A stretch of DNA of 64,000 bases from RGIG3009 sp045578425. GTDB taxonomy: Bacteria; Bacillota; Clostridia; Oscillospirales; Acutalibacteraceae. The stretch covers positions 10,813-74,812 of the forward strand of contig JAZNKF010000065.1 in assembly GCA_045578425.1 (NCBI GenBank), read 5' to 3'. The notes beneath the pieces are model-generated. The model worked only from the letters and a program-made list of their open reading frames with translations. It did not search any database and was not told the DNA's origin. Position 1 is the stretch's first letter; each line of letters starts with the position of its first letter. Of the stretch, positions 16,683 to 24,490 are shown in pieces. The position numbers and the translations under genes were made by a program.

Positions 16683-17462
16683 TTACTTGAGTCCGTTATA
16701 ACTGATAGACAAGATATCGCCGACTTTAAAATCCTCATGAACGGAATACGTGACGCGAAGATTACCGTAGTTCTCCAACACCATTCTTACTTTTACCGAT
16801 TCATCCGATTCCCAAAACGGATTTTTGATAAGAATTTCGGTATCGGTCATTTCCATATAGTGCGGAGTTTGACCGGCACCGCAACGATAATACGTTTTGC
16901 CGTTATAAGTAACACCCTTTCTGCCGTTCGGATTAGGAAGTTCAAACATGGCTTGCAGTACTAAGGCATATTTCCCGTCGACCGCATCGTCATAAAAACA
17001 AATGCCGCCGGCATAAATACTTTCGGGTCCATACGCTTTGTATTGGTTGGAAACGTATTCTTCACCCCACTTGATATTGGTTTTTGGGTTGAGGAAAACC
17101 GGCACAGGGTTAGCGGTTGTTGTCGTGGTGGTTGCTTTCGTAGTAGTGGTAGTTGTTGTAGTGGTTGTGGGGGCTGCCGTTGTTGTGGTTGTCCGCTTGG
17201 TACCGCCGCCCTGTTCGGTTGTGGGAATTTTGGTGGTTGTTGCAGTCGTTGTGGCGGTAGTGGTATTTGTCGTGGCAGTGATGTCAGCGGTAGTGGTCGC
17301 TTTCTCTGTGATGGTCGTGGTAGTTTGTGCATCTTGCGTTTCGGTTGTGGTTACTTGCGAAGTGGTGGTCTGGCTTTCTCCATTGTTTTGTGCATCCTCT
17401 TTGCAACCGCACAAAGAACACAAAAGCAGGGTAGCCAAAAGTAATGCTGACAGTTTTTTCAC
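16683..17462 (-). CDS. Secreted lipoprotein with a long Thr-rich linker
   Basis: A 259-residue lipoprotein. The signal peptide ends in the lipobox LCGC with the lipidated Cys at about residue 20. Residues 30-125 are an almost pure Thr/Ala/Lys linker, of the kind joining domains in Ruminococcus surface proteins. The C-terminal domain (about 130-259) is compact, with WGEEYVSNQYKAYG, RCGAGQTPHYMEM and a closing GDILSISYNG strand; it looks like a beta-rich binding or surface domain, but I do not recognise the family. GTG 17462 follows AAAGGAGG; a longer frame from 17495 lacks a site. The AraC regulator gene ends 40 bases upstream. Confidence 0.82.
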   Translation of the reverse strand: MKKLSALLLATLLLCSLCGCKEDAQNNGESQTTTSQVTTTETQDAQTTTTITEKATTTADITATTNTTTATTTATTTKIPTTEQGGGTKRTTTTTAAPTTTTTTTTTTKATTTTTTANPVPVFLNPKTNIKWGEEYVSNQYKAYGPESIYAGGICFYDDAVDGKYALVLQAMFELPNPNGRKGVTYNGKTYYRCGAGQTPHYMEMTDTEILIKNPFWESDESVKVRMVLENYGNLRVTYSVHEDFKVGDILSISYNGLK

Positions 17463-17501
17463 GGTTTCTTCCTCCTTTAAAATTAATTTTTGCAAAATTC
17501 T

Positions 17502-18305
17502 TTACGCATACGGGGTTTTGCGAAACTCGCGGGGGGACTTACCAAATTTCTTTTTGAAGCTTTTGGAAAAATAGCATTGGTCGGAAAAGCCAAGCTTTTC
17601 ACTTATTGCCAAAATCGGCAATTTGGTTTTGGTGAGCAACTGCATTGCTTCTGCCATGACCGCTTCTTCGACATATTCTTTTACCGCAAAGGAAAGCTCT
17701 TTTTGAAAGTGTTTGGAAAGCGTACTTTTGGAAACGAACACGCTTTGCGCAATCCGCGTCACAGTAAGTTGTATGGATAAATTTTGTTTGATATATTGTA
17801 ACGCGCGGAAAACACACGGCGAATAGTCGTCGCTGTGAACGTTGATGGAATAGGTGTCAATGAAGCGAAGTAACACTTCGTAAACGTGGTGACGCAACGC
17901 CAATCCGCCAACCATATCCTCACCCGAAAGGTGGTTTTTCCAAAGTGAATATTGCTCGTTTTGTGATGGTAAGCAAAGAGGAACTTTTGCGCTGCGCAAC
18001 AAGTCGGTTTCGTCAAAATCGGACAGCTTGATATGGAAAAACAAGTGTTCCATTTTTTCCACACATGCGTAGTCAAAAGTACAAGTTGCAGGAATCAGAT
18101 ACCAGTTGCCCGAAGTAAGAGAAAGTGTGCCCTCCGACGTGGTGACCGACGCCTGTCCGCTGACAACATAGTAAAGTCGTGTGTAGATAGGTGCATACAC
18201 CGTGCCGTTCCACTCTTTATCCACCACAGCGTAGCCGCAGTTTAAAAGAGAAAGTTGTATACGATTAACATATTTCGGTAACGCGCTGCTGTATACGTCC
18301 ATCAT
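17502..18305 (-). CDS. AraC-family transcriptional regulator with N-terminal cupin sensor
   Basis: The protein has about 267 residues from ATG 18305. An N-terminal cupin-like sensing domain (about 20-140, with LYYVVSGQASV and GNWYLIPA) precedes two C-terminal HTH motifs (about 165-262): LTVTRIAQSVFVSKSTLSK and LPILAISEKLGFSDQCYFSK, ending GKSPREFRK. ATG 18305 is chosen because GGAGAA lies 5-8 bases ahead; ATGs at 18302 and 18311 are alternatives. Proteins of this layout usually activate sugar-use operons when a sugar binds the cupin. The divergent five-gene ASRT operon begins 125 bases away and is its probable target. Confidence 0.87.
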   Translation of the reverse strand: MMDVYSSALPKYVNRIQLSLLNCGYAVVDKEWNGTVYAPIYTRLYYVVSGQASVTTSEGTLSLTSGNWYLIPATCTFDYACVEKMEHLFFHIKLSDFDETDLLRSAKVPLCLPSQNEQYSLWKNHLSGEDMVGGLALRHHVYEVLLRFIDTYSINVHSDDYSPCVFRALQYIKQNLSIQLTVTRIAQSVFVSKSTLSKHFQKELSFAVKEYVEEAVMAEAMQLLTKTKLPILAISEKLGFSDQCYFSKSFKKKFGKSPREFRKTPYA

Positions 18306-18429
18306 ACTCATTTCTCCATATTTTTTATTCAAAAACGCCTTGTTTTTATTTGCTCGTTTTATTATGATAATCATGTATGAGTGTATCATACTCCATATTG
18401 TCTAAATTTGCAAGTAAGGAGAGAAAAAA

Positions 18430-19242
18430 ATGCGATTACGTGACAAATTTTGGTTGTGGGGTCATCCGGAAGGATGCTACAACAATGCCTATGGCAATGA
18501 CAGAGCATCCCGCATGACACCGATGGAGGCGTGCTTGTATTTAGGTGTTCGCAACACCTTTATGGTGCCCGATGGTGAACACACCCATTTTCAGGTAAAC
18601 CGCCGTCAGTATAACAAATCGTTTAAAACGTTGCGCAACGTTGGTTGGGAATTCGGCGGGGCGTGCCGTGATGCCAACGGCAAAGTCAGCGCGGTAGATG
18701 AGTTTTTGGAGGATGCCAAAGATTTCCCCAATATCACCTGTGCGGTGTTTGATGATTTTAAATCCACCAACAGTGAACAACTGTCGCTCGAAGATTTCAA
18801 AAAAATTCATCATCGTTTCCGCAATAACGAGGTAAGAGGTTTGGAAACCTGGATGGTGCTTTATACCATCAATTTTGGTGATGATGAAGAAGCAGATAAG
18901 AATCTGCTTTCGTACATGGAATGCTTTGACGGTATTATTTTGTGGTGTTGGGAAGAAAAAGACGTTCCCCTTATCCCTGAAAAATTTGCTTGGTTAAAAG
19001 AAAAACTCCCCAACATGCGTTACATGTTCGGTTGCTATTTATGGAACTTCGGCGAAAAGAAAGAAGCTACCGCAAAGGCTGTGAAATGGCAATTGGATTG
19101 GTACCGCGAACGCATTATGAACGGCGAAGCCGAAGGGGTGGTTATGCACACCAACACCATGGCTGACTTGGATTTGGAATCCTACGATGCCGCCGTTGAA
19201 TGGATGGAAGAACACGGCGACGAAGAGTTTCCGGAAAAATAA
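18430..19242 (+). CDS. Conserved protein of unknown function, copy 1 of a tandem pair (possible TIM-barrel hydrolase)
   Basis: A 270-residue cytoplasmic protein with no signal peptide. I do not recognise a named family. It starts with FWLWGHPEGCYNN and RMTPMEACLYLGVRNTFMVP, then strand-like pieces ending in acidic or aromatic residues: CAVFDDF, WMVLYTINFG, GIILWCWEEKDV and MFGCYLWNFGE. This alternation is what a TIM-barrel glycosidase or sugar-binding barrel shows, with possible catalytic acids in VFDDF and WCWEEKD. TAAGGAGAG precedes the ATG. It is the first gene of the operon, and a copy about 80% identical by eye follows 22 bases later. Confidence 0.75.
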   Translation: MRLRDKFWLWGHPEGCYNNAYGNDRASRMTPMEACLYLGVRNTFMVPDGEHTHFQVNRRQYNKSFKTLRNVGWEFGGACRDANGKVSAVDEFLEDAKDFPNITCAVFDDFKSTNSEQLSLEDFKKIHHRFRNNEVRGLETWMVLYTINFGDDEEADKNLLSYMECFDGIILWCWEEKDVPLIPEKFAWLKEKLPNMRYMFGCYLWNFGEKKEATAKAVKWQLDWYRERIMNGEAEGVVMHTNTMADLDLESYDAAVEWMEEHGDEEFPEK

Positions 19243-19264
19243 ATAGTTTTCAGGAGGAAAAATT

Positions 19265-20080
19265 ATGTTACTTCGTGACAATTTCTGGCTGTGGGGACAT
19301 CCGGAAGGATGCTACAACGATCAATACGGCAACCATCAAGTTTCTCGTATGACACCGATGGAAGCGTGTTTATACTTGGGTGTTCGCAACACCTTTATGG
19401 TGCCGATGGGCGAACGCAACCGCCACAAAATCAACCGCCGCCAATACAACAAATCTTTTAAAACCTTACGCCGCGTCGGTTGGGAATTCGGCGGCGCTTG
19501 CAAAGATGCCAACGGTGCTATCACCGCTGCCGATGCCTTTTTGGAAGATGCCAAAGATTTCCCGAACATTTCTTGCGTGGTTTTTGACGATTTTAAAGCC
19601 ACCAACGGTGAAGAGTTGCCGATGGACGATTTTAAAAAGATTCACGACCGTTTCCGCCACAACGACGTTCGCGGTTTGGAAACCTGGATGGTGCTTTATA
19701 CCATCAATTTTGGTGAAGACGAAGAAGCCGATAAAAAGTTAGTTTCGTACATGGAATGCTTTGACGGTATCATTTTGTGGTGCTGGGAAGAAAAAGACGT
19801 TCCCCTTATCCCCGAAAAATTCGCTTGGTTGCAAGAAAAATTGCCCGGCAAACGGTTTATGTTTGGTTGCTATTTGTGGAACTTCGGTGAAGAAAAAGAA
19901 GCTACCGGCAAAGCGGTAAAATGGCAGTTGGATTGGTACCGCGAACGCATGTATAACGGTGAAGCTGAAGGTGTTGTGTTGCACACGAACACCATGGCCG
20001 ACTTAGATTTGGAAGCTTACGATGCCGCCATCGAATGGATGGATGAACACGGCGACGAAGAGTTTCCCCCATTGAGGTGA
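19265..20080 (+). CDS. Conserved protein of unknown function, copy 2 of a tandem pair
   Basis: The 271-residue paralogue of the preceding gene is close in length and nearly colinear. Identity runs through the MTPMEACLYLGV, VRGLETWMVLYTINFG and ECFDGIILWCWEEKD blocks. Differences cluster near residues 46-58, 85-92 and 109-123, which may be substrate-facing loops; divergence there with a constant core suggests two related substrates or a heteromeric enzyme. CAGGAGGAAAA precedes the ATG, and the stop lies 5 bases from the start of the ASRT-like gene. Cytoplasmic, with no transmembrane segment. Confidence 0.75.
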   Translation: MLLRDNFWLWGHPEGCYNDQYGNHQVSRMTPMEACLYLGVRNTFMVPMGERNRHKINRRQYNKSFKTLRRVGWEFGGACKDANGAITAADAFLEDAKDFPNISCVVFDDFKATNGEELPMDDFKKIHDRFRHNDVRGLETWMVLYTINFGEDEEADKKLVSYMECFDGIILWCWEEKDVPLIPEKFAWLQEKLPGKRFMFGCYLWNFGEEKEATGKAVKWQLDWYRERMYNGEAEGVVLHTNTMADLDLEAYDAAIEWMDEHGDEEFPPLR

Positions 20081-20085
20081 GCATT

Positions 20086-20457
20086 ATGAGTGGAAAAAAA
20101 CAATGGTACATTGTTGACGGTTATCGCCCATCACCGCAACCCGACCCAAACGCGGTTTACGAAGGTCACGAAAGCATTATGATTCTTAACACCAATGCCA
20201 AAGATGCTCACGTGATGCTCAGCGTGTATTTTGAAGACCGTGAACCGGTGGAAAACATCCCTTACACCGTGCCGGCAAAACGCATTCGGTGTTTTAAATC
20301 CGACGACAAAGAAGTGCTTGGAGGTTTGGAATTGGGTGTCGGTGTTCAGTATTCCCTTTCTATCAAAAGTGATGTTGGTGTTGTGGTGCAATACGGACGT
20401 TTAGATGTGCAACAACCGAACATGGCTTATATGGCCTTGATGGCACAAAGTGAATAA
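20086..20457 (+). CDS. Anabaena sensory rhodopsin transducer (ASRT) family protein
   Basis: A 123-residue beta-rich protein. WYIVDGYRP, HESIMILNTNAKDAHVMLSVY, shown here as HESIMILN and DAHVMLSVYF, then REPV, TVPAKR and VVVQYGRLD match the layout of ASRT of Anabaena, where the equivalent segments are AIAEGYIPP, HETVCILN, DAHVEITIYY, KEPV, TVPARR and VVQHTRLD. No rhodopsin gene is nearby. Family work has proposed that such proteins bind small molecules, perhaps sugars, and this carbohydrate-type operon fits that. ATG 20086 follows GAGGTGA; the next gene's ribosome site begins at this gene's stop. Confidence 0.85.
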   Translation: MSGKKQWYIVDGYRPSPQPDPNAVYEGHESIMILNTNAKDAHVMLSVYFEDREPVENIPYTVPAKRIRCFKSDDKEVLGGLELGVGVQYSLSIKSDVGVVVQYGRLDVQQPNMAYMALMAQSE

Positions 20458-20470
20458 GGAGGAAATCTGT

Positions 20471-21514
20471 ATGAAGGTTCAAGGTGTTTGCGGCGAATTG
20501 AGCCGTGAAGATTTGGGGGTTGTTACCACCCACGAGCACGTGTTGTTGGACTTGACCGCGTTTTATCAAGAACTCCCTGTTCCGGGTATTGAAGACCCCG
20601 CTACGCAAAAAGTGGAAATGTGGAATCTTGGTATTCTCAGCCGTGACTGTTACGCTTTAAAAGACAATTTGTTGTTGGACGATGAAGACGTCGCCATTGA
20701 TGAGTTGAACCGCTTTAAAGAAGCGGGCGGTGACACCGTGGTGGATGCTTCCTTGCCCGGCATTGGTCGCAATCCCAAAGCGTTGGCGCGCATTGCCAAA
20801 GCAACAGGACTTAACATCATTATGGGAACCGGTTTTTACGTGGGGGAAACACACCCCGCCGAACTGGCGACCATGACCGACGAACAAGTCGGTGATTTGA
20901 TGGTCAAAGAATTGGTGGAAGGTGTTGACGGCGTACGTGCCGGTTACATTGGGGAAATCGGCATCAGTGAAATCTTTGACGACAAAGAACGCAAAGTGCT
21001 ACGCGCTGCTGCCATTGCTCAAAAGAAAACCGGTGTTGCTATTAATGTGCACATCAATCCGTGGACGGTCAATGGCTTGGAAGCAGCCGACATTTTGCTT
21101 AATGCCGGTGTGGATCCCAGCCGTATTTGCATTAGCCACATTGACGTGGAAAATCGCGAAGAATACATCTTTGCCTTGCTTGAAAAAGGCGTGTATGTAG
21201 AGTTTGACAACTTTGGCAAAGAATACTATATCCGCCGCGAAGTGCGTAATTCCGGTTACGGTTTGTTTGTTCACGATACAGACCGTGTAAAACTGCTCAA
21301 GAAGATGATTGATGACGGCTATTTGAAACAAATCCTGTTATCCTGCGATTTGTGTCTTAAAAACCTCATGCACAAGTACGGCGGTTGGGGGTATGACCAT
21401 CTGTTGACTAATGTCGTTCCCATGATGCAAGACGAAGGTATTACCGATGAGCAAATCAGCATTTTGTTAAAAGACAACGCCGCCGATTGGTTGTGCGGAA
21501 AAGAAAAGGAGTAA
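20471..21514 (+). CDS. Phosphotriesterase-homology (PHP) amidohydrolase-superfamily protein
   Basis: A 347-residue metal-dependent hydrolase. THEHVLLD gives H21 and H23; E162 in AGYIGEIG bridges the metals, as in PHP and related lactonases rather than the carboxylated Lys of true phosphotriesterase; H194 (INVHINP), H223 (ISHID) and D293 (SCDLCLKN) complete the binuclear site. All ligands are present, so it should be active. Likely substrates are lactones or phosphate/carboxylate esters of sugars. ATG 20471 follows AAGGAGG; the frame from 20450 has no site. It is gene 4 of the operon, 13 bases after the ASRT gene. Confidence 0.87.
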   Translation: MKVQGVCGELSREDLGVVTTHEHVLLDLTAFYQELPVPGIEDPATQKVEMWNLGILSRDCYALKDNLLLDDEDVAIDELNRFKEAGGDTVVDASLPGIGRNPKALARIAKATGLNIIMGTGFYVGETHPAELATMTDEQVGDLMVKELVEGVDGVRAGYIGEIGISEIFDDKERKVLRAAAIAQKKTGVAINVHINPWTVNGLEAADILLNAGVDPSRICISHIDVENREEYIFALLEKGVYVEFDNFGKEYYIRREVRNSGYGLFVHDTDRVKLLKKMIDDGYLKQILLSCDLCLKNLMHKYGGWGYDHLLTNVVPMMQDEGITDEQISILLKDNAADWLCGKEKE

Positions 21515-21520
21515 TGAATT

Positions 21521-22708
21521 ATGATTAATCTGCCGAGCATTCCGCTGGAAGAATACAAAGAACGTGTGGTAAAAGTACAAGCCACCATGCAAAAAGAAGG
21601 TTACGACATTTTATTAGCTTACGGCAACGAAGCCGAACCGCAATTTGTGCGTTATTTTTCGAATTACTGGCCGTCGTTTGAAACTGCCGGCGTGTTGATT
21701 CCCGCACAAGGTGAACCGATTTTACTGATTGGGCCGGAAAGCTACACCTATGCCAGCGACCGTTCTAAAATTGATACCATTTGCCGCGTGAAAGCATTCC
21801 GTGAATCGTCCGAGCCGGAATATCCCGGCGAGAAACTGGACACTTTCAACACCGTTTTTGAAAAGGTGTTGGGTAACAAACCCATTAACCGTATCGGCGT
21901 TGCCGGCTTGCCGCTGATGACCATTGGCGTTTATGAAGCGTTGGCCGATGCACTGAAAGTATACGGTGATATCAAAATTGAAAAAGCGGATTACGTGGTA
22001 AACGACATTCGTATGCACAAAACCGAAAACGAACTCGCTTGCATGCGCGCTGCTGCCAAAATCACCGCCCAAACGTTTGATTACGTGTTAGAAAACATTC
22101 GCGTTGGCATGACCGAACAACAAGTTGTCGGTTTGGCGCTCGGCAAAATGCATGAGCTGGGTGCTGAACGTGAATCGTATCCGTTATGGGTGTTGACCGG
22201 CAAAGGCTCCAACCAAGCTATCAGCCGTCCGCGCAACAAAGTGATTGAAAAAGGTGACATGACCTTCTTGCAAATCGGCGCCCGTGTTGACGGGTATGCT
22301 TCCAGCATTGGTCGCCCTGTCGTGTTCGGCAAAGCCACCGAAGAGCAACGCAAGTTGATTGAAACCGGTTACAAAGCGCAAGAAGCTGTTATTGCTATGC
22401 TCAAAGCCGGTGTCCCCGCTTGTGAGGTAGCCAAAGCACATATCAAAAACGTTACCGACATGGGTTACGGCGATTGGCTCTTGTACGGTCCGTGCCACGG
22501 CAACGGCACCATGGAAGGTGAAGCACCGTGGATTGAAACTTCGGCTGACTACCTGTTGGAAGAAAACATGACATTCTGCGTGGATATCTTCCTTGGTTCC
22601 AAAGAAAAGCAAATCGGTCTTCGCATGGAAGATGTGGTATGCGTCAAAAAAGACGGTGCCGAAAACCTTACCGATTACCCCAGAGAATTGTTTGAAATTC
22701 CGTGCTGA
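21521..22708 (+). CDS. M24-fold creatinase-like protein lacking canonical metal ligands
   Basis: A 395-residue protein with the N-terminal creatinase domain (about 10-160) and the pita-bread M24 domain (about 170-390). The fold landmarks are clear (ALGKMHELG, IGARVDGYASSIGRP, GPCHGNGTMEGE, GLRMEDVVCV). Of the five metal ligands of prolidases, the first Asp is Gln251, the second is Ser262, the first Glu is Asp355; only H326 and E370 remain. Creatinase itself is a metal-free member of this fold, so a C-N hydrolase or a non-catalytic role fits better than an aminopeptidase. It is the last gene of the operon; GGAG precedes the ATG and a strong terminator follows. Confidence 0.82.
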   Translation: MINLPSIPLEEYKERVVKVQATMQKEGYDILLAYGNEAEPQFVRYFSNYWPSFETAGVLIPAQGEPILLIGPESYTYASDRSKIDTICRVKAFRESSEPEYPGEKLDTFNTVFEKVLGNKPINRIGVAGLPLMTIGVYEALADALKVYGDIKIEKADYVVNDIRMHKTENELACMRAAAKITAQTFDYVLENIRVGMTEQQVVGLALGKMHELGAERESYPLWVLTGKGSNQAISRPRNKVIEKGDMTFLQIGARVDGYASSIGRPVVFGKATEEQRKLIETGYKAQEAVIAMLKAGVPACEVAKAHIKNVTDMGYGDWLLYGPCHGNGTMEGEAPWIETSADYLLEENMTFCVDIFLGSKEKQIGLRMEDVVCVKKDGAENLTDYPRELFEIPC

Positions 22709-22714
22709 TTTTTT

Positions 22715-22754
22715 AAAAACGTGTGGTAACAAAACTTGTTACCACACGTTTTTT
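22715..22754 (+). terminator. Rho-independent terminator of the ASRT operon
   Basis: ACGTGTGGTAACAA pairs with TTGTTACCACACGT, followed by TTTTTT. Confidence 0.92.
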
Positions 22755-22858
22755 GTGCAAGTCATATTACCTTATGGGTATTCGGACTTATTGCAACAAA
22801 ATTGGATATCTTTCTAGAGTCTTTTTTACAGAAAACGTCAATAAAAGCTTTTTAATAC

Positions 22859-22887
22859 TTGAAAAATACTTTTATATGTGTTACGAT
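22859..22887 (+). promoter_or_regulatory. Probable promoter of the plus-strand polysaccharide arm
   Basis: TTGAAA (22859-22864), a 17-base spacer and TACGAT (22882-22887). The predicted start falls inside the dyad element at 22889-22904. The rest of the gap from 22709 to 23020 holds only the upstream terminator and no supported small gene. Confidence 0.5.
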
Positions 22888-22888
22888 G

Positions 22889-22904
22889 GTTACAAAGCTG
22901 TAAC
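22889..22904. promoter_or_regulatory. Dyad element GTTACA-AAGC-TGTAAC, copy 1
   Basis: Inverted 6-base arms around AAGC sit at the presumed transcription start of the plus arm. Fifteen of the 16 bases recur at 52331-52345 next to the minus-arm promoter. A shared regulator site or a short 5' RNA hairpin are both possible. Confidence 0.45.
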
Positions 22905-23020
22905 AACTATAAATCTTCACTTGTGCCTCCTTTGTTTTCCAAGGGATACCCCATGTTTGTTATTGCTTGTCCCGTTTTTTCTGCTTCAACGGAATTATAT
23001 AGAAAGTATGAGTACGGATT

Positions 23021-24457
23021 ATGATGAAAAACAAGGAAACATTAACCGGTGTCAAAAGCGTTATTCGCAGCGCAGAAGGTTTATTGGAACTTTTTTTACT
23101 TGCCCTAATTTATTATTTGGTATGCCGTCATGGATATGCCGATGCCTTATTTCCTTCTTATATCGGCATAGGCAAATATATCCTTACCGGGGTATACGGT
23201 CTGTTGACCGCTGTTTTATTTGCCTGCTTTGACGGCTTTAAATTTGGGCATTTGCGTGTGACCGAAGTTCTTCTTTCACAATGGATTGCTTTGGTTATTG
23301 TGAATTTTATCACGTATTGGCAATTATGCTTGGTGGCTAATGCGGTCATCAGTCCCCTGCCGTTGGTTATTGCTCTGCTTATCGGTGCTATTATCTCACT
23401 TGTGTGCGTTGTAACCTATACTTCTTTTTATCATCGATTATATGCGCCGCGGAACATGGTTATGATATTTGGCAGAGATAAAGCCGTTACTTTGAAATTC
23501 AAGATGGAAACTCGCCCCGATAAATACCGTATTGTAAAATTGCTTTCGATTGACGAGGGGTTTGAAAAAATCTGCGAACAAATTGTCAAATACGATGCGG
23601 TGGTTATTAACGATATTCCCGCCGACCTGCGCAACGACATTCTCAAATTTTGCTACAAGAATGAAATTCGCACCTATTTAACACCGAAAATCAGCGATAT
23701 CGTGGTGCGCGGTGCCTTGAATATCAATTTGTTTGACACTCCTTTGCTGTTGGTGAGAGGAAAAGGGCTTTCCGCCACGCAACGCATTATCAAACGATTT
23801 ATGGACTTGGTTATTTCATTATTATTAGTCATTATTACCTCTCCCGTTATGTTGTTGGTAGCCCTTGCTATCAAGTTGGAAGACGGCGGTCCTGTCTTTT
23901 ACAAGCAAGCACGTATGTCTTTTGGCAACAAAGTCTTCAACATTTTGAAATTCCGCAGTATGATTGTGGACGCAGAAAAAGAGGGTCATTCCATTCCCGC
24001 AACCGGTCACGACCCGCGCATTACCAAAGTGGGGCGCTTTACACGCGCCACACGTATTGATGAATTACCTCAGTTGCTCAATATTCTCAAAGGCGATATG
24101 AGTATTGTCGGTCCGCGTCCCGAACGTGTGGAACACATGCAAGAATACGGTGATAAAATTCCGGAATTTGTTTTTAGAACAAAAGTCAAGGGCGGTCTTA
24201 CCGGTTACGCGCAAATTTATGGAAAATACAACACTTCCCCCTATGACAAGTTGCGTTTGGACATGATGTATATCGAGAATTATTCGTTGCTTTTAGATAT
24301 TAAGCTCATTTTTATGACATTGCGCATCATGCTCACTAAGGAAAGTGTTGAAGGATTTGAAACTATTGAACAATTAGAACACTTGGCACTTGATGCTGTC
24401 GAGCATCGTGCCGATACCGATGAAGATATCCCCGAGTTAGCAGATGCCATTAAATAA
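23021..24457 (+). CDS. Polyisoprenyl-phosphate hexose-1-phosphate transferase (initiating sugar transferase)
   Basis: A 478-residue membrane protein that starts repeat-unit assembly by putting a sugar-1-phosphate on undecaprenyl phosphate. It has five N-terminal hydrophobic segments (to about 145), a Rossmann-like cytoplasmic domain (about 150-240), a re-entrant helix near 265-285, and the C-terminal catalytic domain with FKFGH-type basic patches, ILKFRSM, DELPQLLNILKGDMS, VGPRPE and GLTGYAQI. This is the WcaJ/WbaP-like long form. No Shine-Dalgarno is obvious; ATG 23021 and 23024 are adjacent. It is the first gene of the plus arm and the only initiating transferase in the window. Confidence 0.9.
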   Translation: MMKNKETLTGVKSVIRSAEGLLELFLLALIYYLVCRHGYADALFPSYIGIGKYILTGVYGLLTAVLFACFDGFKFGHLRVTEVLLSQWIALVIVNFITYWQLCLVANAVISPLPLVIALLIGAIISLVCVVTYTSFYHRLYAPRNMVMIFGRDKAVTLKFKMETRPDKYRIVKLLSIDEGFEKICEQIVKYDAVVINDIPADLRNDILKFCYKNEIRTYLTPKISDIVVRGALNINLFDTPLLLVRGKGLSATQRIIKRFMDLVISLLLVIITSPVMLLVALAIKLEDGGPVFYKQARMSFGNKVFNILKFRSMIVDAEKEGHSIPATGHDPRITKVGRFTRATRIDELPQLLNILKGDMSIVGPRPERVEHMQEYGDKIPEFVFRTKVKGGLTGYAQIYGKYNTSPYDKLRLDMMYIENYSLLLDIKLIFMTLRIMLTKESVEGFETIEQLEHLALDAVEHRADTDEDIPELADAIK

Positions 24458-24490
24458 TCCGTGCAAATCACGTGAGAAATGAGAAAAACT

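Noticed and set aside
17038..17574. Val/Gly-rich plus-strand frames
   Set aside because: They are the antisense reading of Thr codons in the lipoprotein linker.
22755..23020. Small gene upstream of the initiating sugar transferase
   Set aside because: The open plus-strand frame has no ribosome site and overlaps the transferase start in another frame.
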